Source: a virus. From it: 54,075 nucleotides of DNA. The translations under genes and the position numbers were made by a program. The stretch is taken from IMG/VR virus record IMGVR_UViG_3300027896_000056, positions 1 to 54,075 of that record; one strand, given 5' to 3'. The notes beneath the pieces were generated by a model, which worked only from the letters and a program-made list of their open reading frames with translations, was not told where the DNA came from and ran no database searches. Positions 37,971 through 45,503 of the stretch are shown piece by piece. How positions within the stretch are numbered: position 1 is the first letter of the stretch; the number at the start of each line of letters is the position of its first letter.

Positions 37971-39656
37971 ATGAGCGGAAATTTAACAGGAATCAAAATC
38001 ACAGCACTCAATAACATTGGGTCCAATATCTCACCTTTATCTTTGATTCCGATCGTTGATACTAGCAACATTTCCAATCCAATCACGGATAAAGCTAACC
38101 TGCAAATTGTAGGTAATTTGATTCTTAGTGGTGCAGGTGGTGCTAATTTTAGCCCAGCTAACATAGCTTTGATTTCTCTTTCTGTAGCTAATGCGGCCCA
38201 ACCAAACATCACTTCAGTTGGCAATCTAACTGGTCTTCGTATCGTAGACGTAAGCACATTGAACATTCCAGGCGGTTATAACGGATATTTTCTTCAAACC
38301 GATGGTTCTGGAAATTTGACCTGGGCAATGGGCGGAGGAAGCGGAAACGGTGAAGTAGGAGGATCAAACACCCAAGTTCAGTATAACAATTCAGGTAACT
38401 TCGGTGGACATGCTGGATTTACATTTAACAGTACAAGTAATGTACTGAATGTTCCCGGCAATATTATCGTAGGATCAGGTACTACTGGGATCATCAACTG
38501 GGACGCCAATTCAATAGGCCTTAGCTCTGACTACGTAAATGACAATACCGGCATTTACCTAGTCAAAAATGCTGAAGTACAAGTATATTCCAACACTAAC
38601 GTTCAAATTTATTCCGATACCAGCAATAACGGATATCAATGGATTTTCGAACAAAATGGAAACTTAACATTACCTACAAATTCAAGTTCAATCAACTATG
38701 CAAATGGTAGTCCATATGGTGTCGGTGGCAATGCAAGCACCGGTAACATCAGATTCACCGGGGACGCAATCTATGACCTTAACGGCATGACTGTAGAAAA
38801 CGCAGATTTATCGCATGGTGCAACTTCTGCGCTGATTATTCCGACAAACGGAAACACTACTGTACCTGCTCAACTCAACAATATATACGGCAATGTAGTA
38901 GTGACTTCGGGTAATACTGCTAACACCTTTACTTTCACGTTTGCCAATGATGGTACACTTTATACTCCAAGCAACGCGGTAGTGGGAGGGACTTCACTTG
39001 CTGTAGGCCCAGGTGCCAATACATTGAATTTCGTTAGTTCCACTCTTGTCATCAGCGATAGCGGTACCGCCTACGTACAAGCTGCAATCACCAATGTATC
39101 TGATATTGGTTCTGCTGACTGGGCAGCATATGGACATCACGGAAACGATGATGCCGGGTGGGTCGATATGGGCTTTACTAGTTCATTTTTCAGTGACCCT
39201 GATTATACCATGACCGGCGCTGGCGATGGTTACGTAATTGTTCAAGGATATTTACCAGGTCAAGCACCTGCTGTTGGGGGAGGAAATTTGATTTTAGCTA
39301 CCGGCAACACAGGTACTACCAGAGACATAATCTTTGGTACTAATGGTTTTTATACTGGAAACATTTTTGGTAGAATAAGCGACTCTAACAATGCGTTTGA
39401 ACTTTCTCGTCCCGGAAGTAAAATAAACTTAACCGGAGGTGGAAATATAATTGGTGCAAAGGTAATATCTTCATCAATATCAATCACTATACCGGTCGCA
39501 GTTGCAAATTTACCATCTGCCACTACTGCGGGACAGAGAGCATTTGTTAACAATGCTAACTTGGTTGCTGTTGGAAATTTCGGAGCAGTAGTTGGTGCAG
39601 GTGGATCGAACATTGTTCCAGTTTATAGCGATGGCACAAACTGGCGCATAGGCTAA
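37971..39656 (+). CDS. fibre-like structural protein 2 (561 residues)
   Basis: Begins SGNLTGIKITALNNIG and is beta-rich throughout, with signature segments GSNTQVQYNNSGNFGGHAGF and NSTSNVLNVPGNIIVG that are common in tail-fibre-like proteins of marine phages. The C-terminus has an LPSATTAGQRAFVNNAN segment similar in type to fibre adhesins. It follows the first fibre gene with an AGGAAT site. Confidence 0.75.
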   Translation: MSGNLTGIKITALNNIGSNISPLSLIPIVDTSNISNPITDKANLQIVGNLILSGAGGANFSPANIALISLSVANAAQPNITSVGNLTGLRIVDVSTLNIPGGYNGYFLQTDGSGNLTWAMGGGSGNGEVGGSNTQVQYNNSGNFGGHAGFTFNSTSNVLNVPGNIIVGSGTTGIINWDANSIGLSSDYVNDNTGIYLVKNAEVQVYSNTNVQIYSDTSNNGYQWIFEQNGNLTLPTNSSSINYANGSPYGVGGNASTGNIRFTGDAIYDLNGMTVENADLSHGATSALIIPTNGNTTVPAQLNNIYGNVVVTSGNTANTFTFTFANDGTLYTPSNAVVGGTSLAVGPGANTLNFVSSTLVISDSGTAYVQAAITNVSDIGSADWAAYGHHGNDDAGWVDMGFTSSFFSDPDYTMTGAGDGYVIVQGYLPGQAPAVGGGNLILATGNTGTTRDIIFGTNGFYTGNIFGRISDSNNAFELSRPGSKINLTGGGNIIGAKVISSSISITIPVAVANLPSATTAGQRAFVNNANLVAVGNFGAVVGAGGSNIVPVYSDGTNWRIG

Positions 39657-39661
39657 TACAT

Positions 39662-40510
39662 ATGCTTATTAAACCTCCAGTAGTGGACACAGCCCAAGAT
39701 CCAGGATTGCAACATGGATCTCAGGCAACGGTTACTCCGAATCAAATTAAACCAACGCTCCCAAAATATCATTGGTCCAGAGAACCAGTAGATTCTAGAG
39801 ATTTCATTTTTTCTGCGCCGGCCCCTTCCTCTACCCCTAACTCAGTTGATTTGAGGCAGTGGTGTTCTCCTATTGATGATCAAGGTAATCTAGGTTCCTG
39901 TACCGGCAATGCTATTGCAGGATGCATTGAGTATATGGATAGACGCTACAACAGCAAAGCAACTCAAGTCAGTAGACTCTTTATATACTACTATGAAAGA
40001 GTCTTTGAAAACACGGTTAGACAAGACAGTGGCGCATATATTCGTGACGGGATCAAAGTTACATACACGTATGGTGCCCCTCTCGAATCGCTTTGGCCAT
40101 ATAACATTTCTAAATTTGCAACGCAACCCGCATCAGTAGCACTCACTGACGCAGCTAAAAGAAAGGTGATTCGTTACGAATCTGTGCCCAACTTTAGCGC
40201 ATGTATTACTGCATTGTCTCTAGGCTATCCGGTCGTGATCGGTTTCGATGTTTATAACAGCTTCGAAAGTTCAACGGTGGCTAACACCGGAATGATGCCA
40301 TATCCTAATGTATCCAAAGAGAAATTACTAGGTGGCCACTGCGTGTTGCTGGTAGGCTATAACAACGCAACACAACGATTTATTGCCAGAAATTCTTGGG
40401 GTCCAAATTGGGGAGCCGGAGGCTATTTCTTTATGCCATACCAAGTCATTCAAAACACATCGATGTCAAGTGATTTTTGGGTCATCATGTCTGTCAATGA
40501 CCCAGCGTAA
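39662..40510 (+). CDS. papain-like C1 cysteine peptidase (282 residues)
   Basis: Catalytic residues are in order: oxyanion Q74 and nucleophile C80 in DDQGNLGSCTGNA, H226 in LGGHCVLLVGY and N244 in ARNSWGPNWG. The N-terminal 60 residues are Pro-rich and replace a normal propeptide. No signal peptide is seen. Next to two fibre genes, it may be a virion-carried protease that trims envelope or capsule proteins, or act in assembly; both are inference. Confidence 0.85.
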   Translation: MLIKPPVVDTAQDPGLQHGSQATVTPNQIKPTLPKYHWSREPVDSRDFIFSAPAPSSTPNSVDLRQWCSPIDDQGNLGSCTGNAIAGCIEYMDRRYNSKATQVSRLFIYYYERVFENTVRQDSGAYIRDGIKVTYTYGAPLESLWPYNISKFATQPASVALTDAAKRKVIRYESVPNFSACITALSLGYPVVIGFDVYNSFESSTVANTGMMPYPNVSKEKLLGGHCVLLVGYNNATQRFIARNSWGPNWGAGGYFFMPYQVIQNTSMSSDFWVIMSVNDPA

Positions 40511-40531
40511 AGGCCCCCGAAGGGGCCTTTA
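40508..40531. terminator. bidirectional terminator
   Basis: A 10-bp stem TAAAGGCCCC/GGGGCCTTTA with a CGAA tetraloop lies between the convergent protease and small minus-strand genes, with T-runs on both flanks. Confidence 0.85.
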
Positions 40532-40532
40532 C

Positions 40533-40739
40533 TCAATCACGTGGAAGTTCGTCTACTTCTTTAAGTAGAACCAAAACATCTTCTAGGGTGTTGCACACCA
40601 GCTTAACAGTACCCCATTCATCAGTGGCGTCCCGGCCACCAACTTCTACAAGATACGCATTGTCATAGAAGTAGACAGTAAGGTGATCGTTGACCTTAGT
40701 CAGCTTGTCAGCAACTTTGATAATCGGAGCCTTAGCCAT
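40533..40739 (-). CDS. conserved phage protein (68 residues)
   Basis: Beta-rich (VKVADKLTKVNDHLTVYFYDN) and ending in an acidic helix (DVLVLLKEVDELPRD). A familiar small phage protein of unknown function. Overlaps the upstream gene by eight bases. Confidence 0.6.
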   Translation of the reverse strand: MAKAPIIKVADKLTKVNDHLTVYFYDNAYLVEVGGRDATDEWGTVKLVCNTLEDVLVLLKEVDELPRD

Positions 40740-41091
40740 TTACAGCATCCAAAATATCATCGACCGTAGTGATACGAGGGCGAGCCTTGATTGCGTCGAG
40801 AGAGATAGAAGGCTTGACCTTCACATTGCCCTTAGCCGACTCCTTGATCTTGTCCTCAAGTGCATCGCTGATCGTTGCCTGATCATCAGGTGATTGAAAC
40901 TCCGGGCAAGTCAGCATATACTTGAGAGCGTCAATCTTATTCATTTCAGTGGGAAGTTCAATGAAGTCGGTGCGAGTGGCGCCGCCCTTAGTGAACTGCT
41001 TGATACGACGAACCATGTCATCAGTAAAACGTACTTTGGCATTTCCATTGTGGACTGTAATGCCCACGACCTTGAAAGTCTGAGTAGTCAT
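40732..41091 (-). CDS. conserved phage protein (119 residues)
   Basis: The start TTQTFKVVGITVHNG and DMVRRIKQF suggest a small beta-plus-helix protein found across phage families. AGGAG precedes the ATG. It stands first behind the early promoter at 41138. The function is unknown. Confidence 0.6.
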   Translation of the reverse strand: MTTQTFKVVGITVHNGNAKVRFTDDMVRRIKQFTKGGATRTDFIELPTEMNKIDALKYMLTCPEFQSPDDQATISDALEDKIKESAKGNVKVKPSISLDAIKARPRITTVDDILDAVNG

Positions 41092-41137
41092 ATTTTCTCC
41101 TAAGAGAGATAAGTTACGTGCGTTATTGCACAGTCTT

Positions 41138-41166
41138 AATCTAGCAAAAACGGACTAAAAAGTCAA
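41138..41166 (-). promoter_or_regulatory. early promoter TTGACT-17-TAGATT (minus strand)
   Basis: It reads into the 41091 gene with a leader of about 40 bases that contains a short GTGC/GCAC hairpin. Confidence 0.65.
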
Positions 41167-41174
41167 GCCCTTTT

Positions 41175-41327
41175 TTACGGAACCTTAGCACCACATTCGG
41201 AAATCATATTTTCGCGGCCCCAAGTAGCGCGGACCTGCTCAGTTGCGATGAACGGATTCGGTGCCTCAACAATGATCTTGATCATGTTTCCGCGAGAATC
41301 CTTAACAAAAAACCAATACTTATTCAT
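41175..41327 (-). CDS. small protein (50 residues)
   Basis: GGAAAG stands before ATG. Sequence KYWFFVKDSRGNMIKIIVEA looks like a compact beta-alpha unit of a family often seen in phages. The stop lies close to the early promoter of the next gene. The function is unknown. Confidence 0.6.
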   Translation of the reverse strand: MNKYWFFVKDSRGNMIKIIVEAPNPFIATEQVRATWGRENMISECGAKVP

Positions 41328-41341
41328 TTTACTTTCCTTTC

Positions 41342-41710
41342 TTACTTAGTAACGATGTAGGGCTTATTCCAATTGCCCAGATTGATGTCAATATAATGAC
41401 TGACACAGAAGTAATCAATCATAGCATCCGAATGATCATAAAATTCCGGACCCTTCATCGCAGCAATGACTTCTGCGAGAAACTTCTTGGCCTTACCGGT
41501 GTAGTGTTCGTGTGCCCAGTAAGTGTTGACCTGATAGTGATATTCGCCGGAAGTAGAATCCTTGGCGAAGTCGATCTTGCCCGACTTGATGTTGAGAACG
41601 AGAGTAGAGTGATGACGAACAGCAAGCGTACCCTTGATACCGTACTTCTTGCAGATAGCCTTGATCGCGGGTGCCAGTTCCTGCTTGTGCTGCTGCGACA
41701 TATAAGCCAT
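41342..41710 (-). CDS. conserved phage/plasmid protein (122 residues)
   Basis: The start MSQQHKQELAPAIKAICKKYG and KGTLAVRHHSTLVLNIKSG form a widely distributed family in phages and plasmids of proteobacteria, without known function. A good GGAG site supports the start. Confidence 0.7.
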   Translation of the reverse strand: MAYMSQQHKQELAPAIKAICKKYGIKGTLAVRHHSTLVLNIKSGKIDFAKDSTSGEYHYQVNTYWAHEHYTGKAKKFLAEVIAAMKGPEFYDHSDAMIDYFCVSHYIDINLGNWNKPYIVTK

Positions 41711-41746
41711 TTAACATCTCCTAACAACTGCTCTCTTGATATATTA

Positions 41747-41775
41747 GTTGTATCAAAAACGGGTACCCATGTCAA
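41747..41775 (-). promoter_or_regulatory. early promoter TTGACA-17-TACAAC (minus strand)
   Basis: The -10 box lies between TTGATA and TATCAA arms (plus-strand 41736-41741 and 41751-41756), again an inverted repeat around the -10. Confidence 0.7.
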
Positions 41776-41802
41776 CTGAAAAATAGCCATTTTGTGAAAA
41801 AA

Positions 41803-41843
41803 GATAAATAAGTGTGAGTCACGGGACTGCAATCCCTACTCAC
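41803..41843 (+). promoter_or_regulatory. late promoter GATAAATA plus conserved leader hairpin of endonuclease 2
   Basis: After the box (41803-41810) the leader folds as GTGAGT, CAC, GGGA, loop CTGCAA, TCCC, T, ACTCAC (41814-41843). Size, bulges and inner stem are identical to the leader of endonuclease 1. Three of the six outer base pairs have changed on both sides, so pairing has been kept. Confidence 0.75.
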
Positions 41844-41869
41844 TCTAATGTTGTAAAGGAACATCAGCA

Positions 41870-42502
41870 ATGACTATTTACTCAAATAATAACCCGCCGG
41901 AAGGTTTCTACGTCTACTTATATCTTAGGAATGACGGAACACCTTATTATGTCGGTAAAGGATCCGGTAACCGAGCCTGGAACAAAGGAAGAGGTGAGAT
42001 TTATCCGCCCCCGAATACCGAACGAATCATCATAGCTATCTCCGGTCTCACTGAACTGTGGTCGCTTGCTATGGAGCGATGGTATATAAGATGGTATGGA
42101 CGTAAGGACTTAGGAGCTGGAATATTAAGAAACAAGACCGATGGTGGTGATGGCGCCTCCGGTGCGAAAAGATCAAATGAAACATTAGTAAAAATGTCTT
42201 TGGCACAAAAAGGAAGAGAAAATGCCTGGTGCACGAAAGAAGTAACAGTCAATGGCATCAAGTATTCATCTGTTAAAAACGCTTGCCGTGAGTTAAACTG
42301 CACATGGAACGAACTCAAACATATTGAACGCGGTAACGCTCATAAAATCAGGAAGCGTGTAGTTGGACCAGACGGAACAATCTATAAAACCAAGGCTTGT
42401 GCTGCAAAACAATACCGAGTCACGGGAGTGACGATAAAATACTGGTGTGATAGAAATCAACACGGGTGGAGCTATCAACCCGGTATGTGCATTACCTCGT
42501 AA
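41870..42502 (+). CDS. GIY-YIG homing endonuclease 2
   Basis: The catalytic domain (FYVYLYLR ... PYYVGKG, then [16 protein letters not shown]) closely matches endonuclease 1. The C-terminal half differs: a NUMOD1-type segment [22 protein letters not shown] replaces the WITNGI tail, implying another target site. AAGGAA stands upstream. The gene is opposite in direction to all its neighbours, a sign of insertion. Confidence 0.88.
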   Translation: MTIYSNNNPPEGFYVYLYLRNDGTPYYVGKGSGNRAWNKGRGEIYPPPNTERIIIAISGLTELWSLAMERWYIRWYGRKDLGAGILRNKTDGGDGASGAKRSNETLVKMSLAQKGRENAWCTKEVTVNGIKYSSVKNACRELNCTWNELKHIERGNAHKIRKRVVGPDGTIYKTKACAAKQYRVTGVTIKYWCDRNQHGWSYQPGMCITS

Positions 42503-42553
42503 TCACGCGGCCCAGAAATCGTCAATATCAACGCCCTTTAGTTCTGTAGACAT
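42503..42553 (-). CDS. 16-residue frame, possibly a gene remnant
   Basis: AAGGAAAC precedes ATG and the product ends VDIDDFWAA. This resembles the end IDIDDMWTR of the gene at 42853. It could be the left-over end of a paralogue cut when the adjacent homing endonuclease inserted, or a tiny real gene. Confidence 0.3.
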   Translation of the reverse strand: MSTELKGVDIDDFWAA

Positions 42554-42571
42554 CTTCTGTTTCCTTGGTCA

Positions 42572-42793
42572 TCAGTCTGCGTGTTTTTTAATGGACATAC
42601 CTGTTTTGACCAGTTTCTTGGCACGTTTGAGAATAATCAATGCTTCATCATCACCAAAATTAGTGACCAACCAAAGGATATAAGTAGCCATTCGATCATA
42701 TTGTGTTTCGAGGTCTTCGACGTCAACTCCTTGCACAATCTTATCCACAAGTTCAGTGGTTGAGTTGGCAAGATCGCAATCTTCTTGAGTCAT
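42572..42793 (-). CDS. small helical protein (73 residues)
   Basis: All-helical acidic-then-basic sequence ending KRAKKLVKTGMSIKKHAD. AAGGAG stands before the ATG. It has its own early promoter. The function is unknown. Confidence 0.6.
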   Translation of the reverse strand: MTQEDCDLANSTTELVDKIVQGVDVEDLETQYDRMATYILWLVTNFGDDEALIILKRAKKLVKTGMSIKKHAD

Positions 42794-42816
42794 TGTGTGT
42801 CTCCTTGCTATGAATT

Positions 42817-42845
42817 TTTGTAACAGAATGGGTAATCAGTGTCAA
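42817..42845 (-). promoter_or_regulatory. early promoter TTGACA-17-TACAAA (minus strand)
   Basis: It gives a leader of about 17 bases to the 42793 gene and overlaps the stop of the gene at 42853. Confidence 0.7.
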
Positions 42846-42852
42846 CCAGAAA

Positions 42853-42996
42853 TTACCGGGTCCACATATCATCGATATCGATCACATAGACCTTACCAGT
42901 AGCCGACTTGACGCGCACCTTGAAGGGGCCAGCGTACTTGACAAACTTGCCGTTTTCCTCGTCAAGAGTTTCGGGATTGATAAAAGTGACAGACAT
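42853..42996 (-). CDS. 47-residue protein
   Basis: GGGAATTC precedes ATG. Beta-rich sequence (KVRVKSATGKVYVIDIDDMW). It has its own early promoter at 43030. The function is unknown. Confidence 0.6.
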   Translation of the reverse strand: MSVTFINPETLDEENGKFVKYAGPFKVRVKSATGKVYVIDIDDMWTR

Positions 42997-43029
42997 TTTA
43001 GAATTCCCTTTGTTCGTTTTGATGAGTGA

Positions 43030-43058
43030 TTAATATGCCCAAAACATTAGGCTGTCAA
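43030..43058 (-). promoter_or_regulatory. early promoter TTGACA-17-TATTAA (minus strand)
   Basis: The upstream TTTTTTGG extension before TTGACA is the same as at 336, 14237 and 17842. It drives the 42996 gene. Confidence 0.7.
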
Positions 43059-43066
43059 CCAAAAAA

Positions 43067-43300
43067 TCAAACAAAGTTGAATTTTTTCTTCAATGCCAAG
43101 TGACCATTATAGGCGTCCGGAATGTTATTGTACGATTCCAGATGATCCATATGCTCGAACTCGCCATCCTTAGTGAGCGAGACCATTGCGCTTGCAAAGG
43201 GCATCTTGCCCTCAGCATCACTTTCAAGCAGAATGTCTTTCACCGCAAAAGTAACCAAAGCAATAGTGTTATTGTCGGCTGGGCCACAAGAAAAGAACAT
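43067..43300 (-). CDS. late-controlled small protein (77 residues)
   Basis: A mixed acidic protein beginning MFFSCGPADNN and ending in a basic helix (LALKKKFNFV). The Shine-Dalgarno AAGGGA and start lie just after the large promoter hairpin. The function is unknown, but such careful late control suggests that early synthesis would be harmful. Confidence 0.6.
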   Translation of the reverse strand: MFFSCGPADNNTIALVTFAVKDILLESDAEGKMPFASAMVSLTKDGEFEHMDHLESYNNIPDAYNGHLALKKKFNFV

Positions 43301-43309
43301 AAAGGAAAT

Positions 43310-43356
43310 CCCTTCGCTTCAAACTATAATGTTATTTATAGACTTGAAACGAAGGG
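43310..43356 (-). promoter_or_regulatory. late promoter TATAAATA in a 13-bp plus 6-bp hairpin
   Basis: On the minus strand CCCTTCGTTTCAA and TTGAAGCGAAGGG pair with one G-T (plus-strand 43344-43356 and 43310-43322). An inner CTATAA/TTATAG helix extends the stem around the exact consensus TATAAATA (43340-43333). The distal arm contains the AAGGGA ribosome site of the 43300 gene. This is the most elaborate example of the promoter-in-loop pattern here. Confidence 0.85.
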
Positions 43357-43378
43357 AAGTCAAATGGATTTATCCAAA

Positions 43379-44029
43379 TTATGCGTTTCTCACATAAAAA
43401 ATATGAGCACCGATTTGTGCGAGACGAGTAACATGTTTCCAATGCGGATGAACGTAGTCAGCATGATAGAACAAAACGTTCTCCATGCCTTTGATTCTTT
43501 TTCCTTCATCTAAAACTTGTTGCGCGATTCGCATACTTTCATTCCACTGTTCTCCTGAAGGGTGACTCCATCTTAGGTGTCTATTGTTTGCCCATGAGAA
43601 TTGATTTGCTGCAAAGACGACACTACACACGTTTCCGGAAAATCTCGGATCCTTCATGCGATTGACTGTTACTTCGGCAACAGCCATTTTGCCCTTTGCA
43701 GACTGATTGCCTGCTTCGTGGAATATGTTTTTTGCAAGACAGAATAGGTCGGTCTTATTGTGTCGGACCTTTTCTGGGGTTTCTACTACAGCCAAAAACT
43801 TTGCATGTTTATATGCGTTATGTAGTTGTTGTTCTTTTGTTAGTACCGGCGCGATCTTAGGTGCTGCCGGCTGAGTTGGCTGCTGTATTGTTGTTGCAGT
43901 GGTTGGTCTAATTATTAAAGACTCAAGCTTTGGTTGCAACTCTAGGTATTGCCAGATAAAAACTATGGAAAGTACGGCAAATAAAACTTTCCAAGACTCG
44001 TTCATCAAACGTTGTTGTGAACTGTACAT
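43379..44029 (-). CDS. SleB-type cell-wall hydrolase with membrane anchor
   Basis: The C-terminal domain (about residues 92-216) matches Hydrolase_2/SleB: LAKNIFHEAGNQS with catalytic E105, GKMAVAEVTVNRM, VVFAANQFSWAN and FYHADYVHPHW. It cleaves peptidoglycan. An N-terminal helix (about 13-28) could act as a signal anchor, then a Pro/Thr-rich linker. It is a good candidate for the phage endolysin or a virion-associated lysin. No holin is identified beside it. Confidence 0.88.
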   Translation of the reverse strand: MYSSQQRLMNESWKVLFAVLSIVFIWQYLELQPKLESLIIRPTTATTIQQPTQPAAPKIAPVLTKEQQLHNAYKHAKFLAVVETPEKVRHNKTDLFCLAKNIFHEAGNQSAKGKMAVAEVTVNRMKDPRFSGNVCSVVFAANQFSWANNRHLRWSHPSGEQWNESMRIAQQVLDEGKRIKGMENVLFYHADYVHPHWKHVTRLAQIGAHIFYVRNA

Positions 44030-44318
44030 TGTATTTCCTTAATTGGGCCGCTCCACGATTCTCCTAGTATGTCGCTGTATGATGAATCATTCAGCACTAG
44101 GTAATCTGCTAAAGTAGCACTTCCGCCGATATGTAGAAAGGAAAAAGCCGTATATATACGGCTTTGTATACATCCTTGCCAATCTATCGCGCAGCAACTA
44201 ACTGAAATATTTCCAGTTAACTTGAAAGCAACGCCTTCATTTTATGACAGTTTTTCAACTGACATAGTATTTAAGTGGGTACTCCCTCTTAAAAATACTT
44301 CTATTTTGTGTGTTTAAC
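44030..44318 (-). other. gene-free stretch with hairpins, upstream of the SleB gene
   Basis: CCTAGT (44063-44068) pairs with ACTAGG (44096-44101) around an inner GCTG/ATGAT ... ATCAT/CAGC helix, a strong structure in the lysin leader. No early or late box stands out near the lysin start. The rest holds a terminator at 44144 and otherwise nothing I can name. Confidence 0.4.
44144..44165 (-). terminator. Rho-independent terminator
   Basis: AAAGCCGTA/TACGGCTTT with a TATA loop, followed on the minus strand by TTCC after a run of T. It closes the minus-strand operon ending at 44319. Confidence 0.75.
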
Positions 44319-44777
44319 TCACTTCATCGCAAATGATACACTCTTCACCGACTTTAGAGTGAAGCTTCTCCACGCTTTTGCCTCTAGATCATACACCGCA
44401 ATGGTATGTTCAGATTGCTTACGAGGAGCCTTATCTTCCTTGATTTCTTTCTTAGGAAGGAGACTTGGCTTCAACGTGCATTCCATTACACGTTCAGTTC
44501 CGTCCTTCTTGGTGAAGGTGATTGTGACCTTGGTGTTATAGAGCGAGTTGATGATCCAGTTTTTGAAACATTCCCACTGAATAGAATCCCAGTCTTCCAT
44601 TGGTTGAGTGATATCCTCAGTAGCCTTAGTGATGCTAAAGGTACCATTTTGGTTGTCGGTGAAGTTTACCATATCACCTTCCTTCACTCCGATATATTCG
44701 AGGATTTCATTGCTCAGAGGAAGAACGACATCTCCGGTCTCCGAGTCCTGCTCAAGGATAACAGTGTATGTAGTCAT
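44319..44777 (-). CDS. AbrB-like plus WYL_2-like protein (152 residues)
   Basis: Residues 1-50 follow the AbrB swapped hairpin (GDVVLPLSNEILEYIGVKEGD). Residues about 80-152 match a WYL_2/DUF2693-type small barrel: VTITFTKKDGTERVMECTL ... HTIAVYDLEAKAWRSFTL. Such phage proteins may bind nucleic acid or regulate copying; the role is unproven. Last gene of a minus-strand operon. Confidence 0.65.
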   Translation of the reverse strand: MTTYTVILEQDSETGDVVLPLSNEILEYIGVKEGDMVNFTDNQNGTFSITKATEDITQPMEDWDSIQWECFKNWIINSLYNTKVTITFTKKDGTERVMECTLKPSLLPKKEIKEDKAPRKQSEHTIAVYDLEAKAWRSFTLKSVKSVSFAMK

Positions 44778-44786
44778 AGTATATTC

Positions 44787-45029
44787 CTATCGTTTCAGTA
44801 GATATGCAGTTAGAGTTGGACCATCCAACTTCACTGCATCATGTGGGTATTTTTGCACAGCCCATCTGGACAATCCCTTGATCCGAAGCATCTTAGGGTT
44901 GAGTTTTTCAATTGTCCCAACCCTAAGAGCATTCGATTCTGGATAGGCAACATAGTCACCCACAGCCAGTAAGTTCCCAAGTATATCACGATGCTCGGGA
45001 ATCACCTGTTCCTTCTTCACTTTGGTCAT
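44787..45029 (-). CDS. conserved phage protein (80 residues)
   Basis: A beta-barrel-like pattern: RDILGNLLAVGDYVAYPES then RVGTIEKLNPKMLRI. Known in many T4-like phages, without function. Start overlaps the upstream gene. Confidence 0.6.
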   Translation of the reverse strand: MTKVKKEQVIPEHRDILGNLLAVGDYVAYPESNALRVGTIEKLNPKMLRIKGLSRWAVQKYPHDAVKLDGPTLTAYLLKR

Positions 45030-45361
45030 CGTGGCTTACCCGGCTTACGAATACCAAGAGTACGGCGTTCAGTTGCACTTAGGCGATTCCAAACACGCAT
45101 CTTGATTTCATACTCTGCCATCTTCTGCCTGCGTTCTTCGACCTTAGCTGTAGCAGTCTTGACCAAATCACCCCACCAATCACGGGCTTCTTCGTCACGA
45201 AGGAAGAAGAACGTTGCATAACCAGACTTGACAAGTTCAACCATAGCCTTTTTGGCTAGACGTTCGCTCTTGACATAGTATGATCCCCGCTTATCAGTTC
45301 CCTTTAGGATTTCGTCATAGACTTCCTGAGAGATAATGGTTTCACCATCTTCGTCACGCAT
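45026..45361 (-). CDS. conserved phage protein with RLSATERRTLGI tail (111 residues)
   Basis: The N-terminal part is mixed; the C-terminal half is a long helix (KVEERRQKMAEYEIKMRVW) ending RLSATERRTLGIRK. The ending is one of three in this window with the pattern (K/R)L-[ST]-x-E-x-x-x-[LF]-G. The function is unknown. Confidence 0.6.
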   Translation of the reverse strand: MRDEDGETIISQEVYDEILKGTDKRGSYYVKSERLAKKAMVELVKSGYATFFFLRDEEARDWWGDLVKTATAKVEERRQKMAEYEIKMRVWNRLSATERRTLGIRKPGKPR

Positions 45362-45503
45362 TTACTTTACTCCGTTCAACTTCGCTAATAAGCGCACCAA
45401 GAAAAATGTTCGTTGCAAACTCGATGCCGTCTTCACGATCACGAGAATGCTCTACCACAGAAATGATCTGCCGAACAATCCACTCTGCATCTTCCTTAGT
45501 CAC
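45354..45503 (-). CDS. 49-residue helical protein
   Basis: GTG is the start, overlapping the upstream stop (GTGA); the stop overlaps the next start. The product is an amphipathic helix pair (DAEWIVRQIISVVEHS, NIFLGALISEVERS). Coupling at both ends supports it. Confidence 0.6.
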   Translation of the reverse strand: MTKEDAEWIVRQIISVVEHSRDREDGIEFATNIFLGALISEVERSKVNA

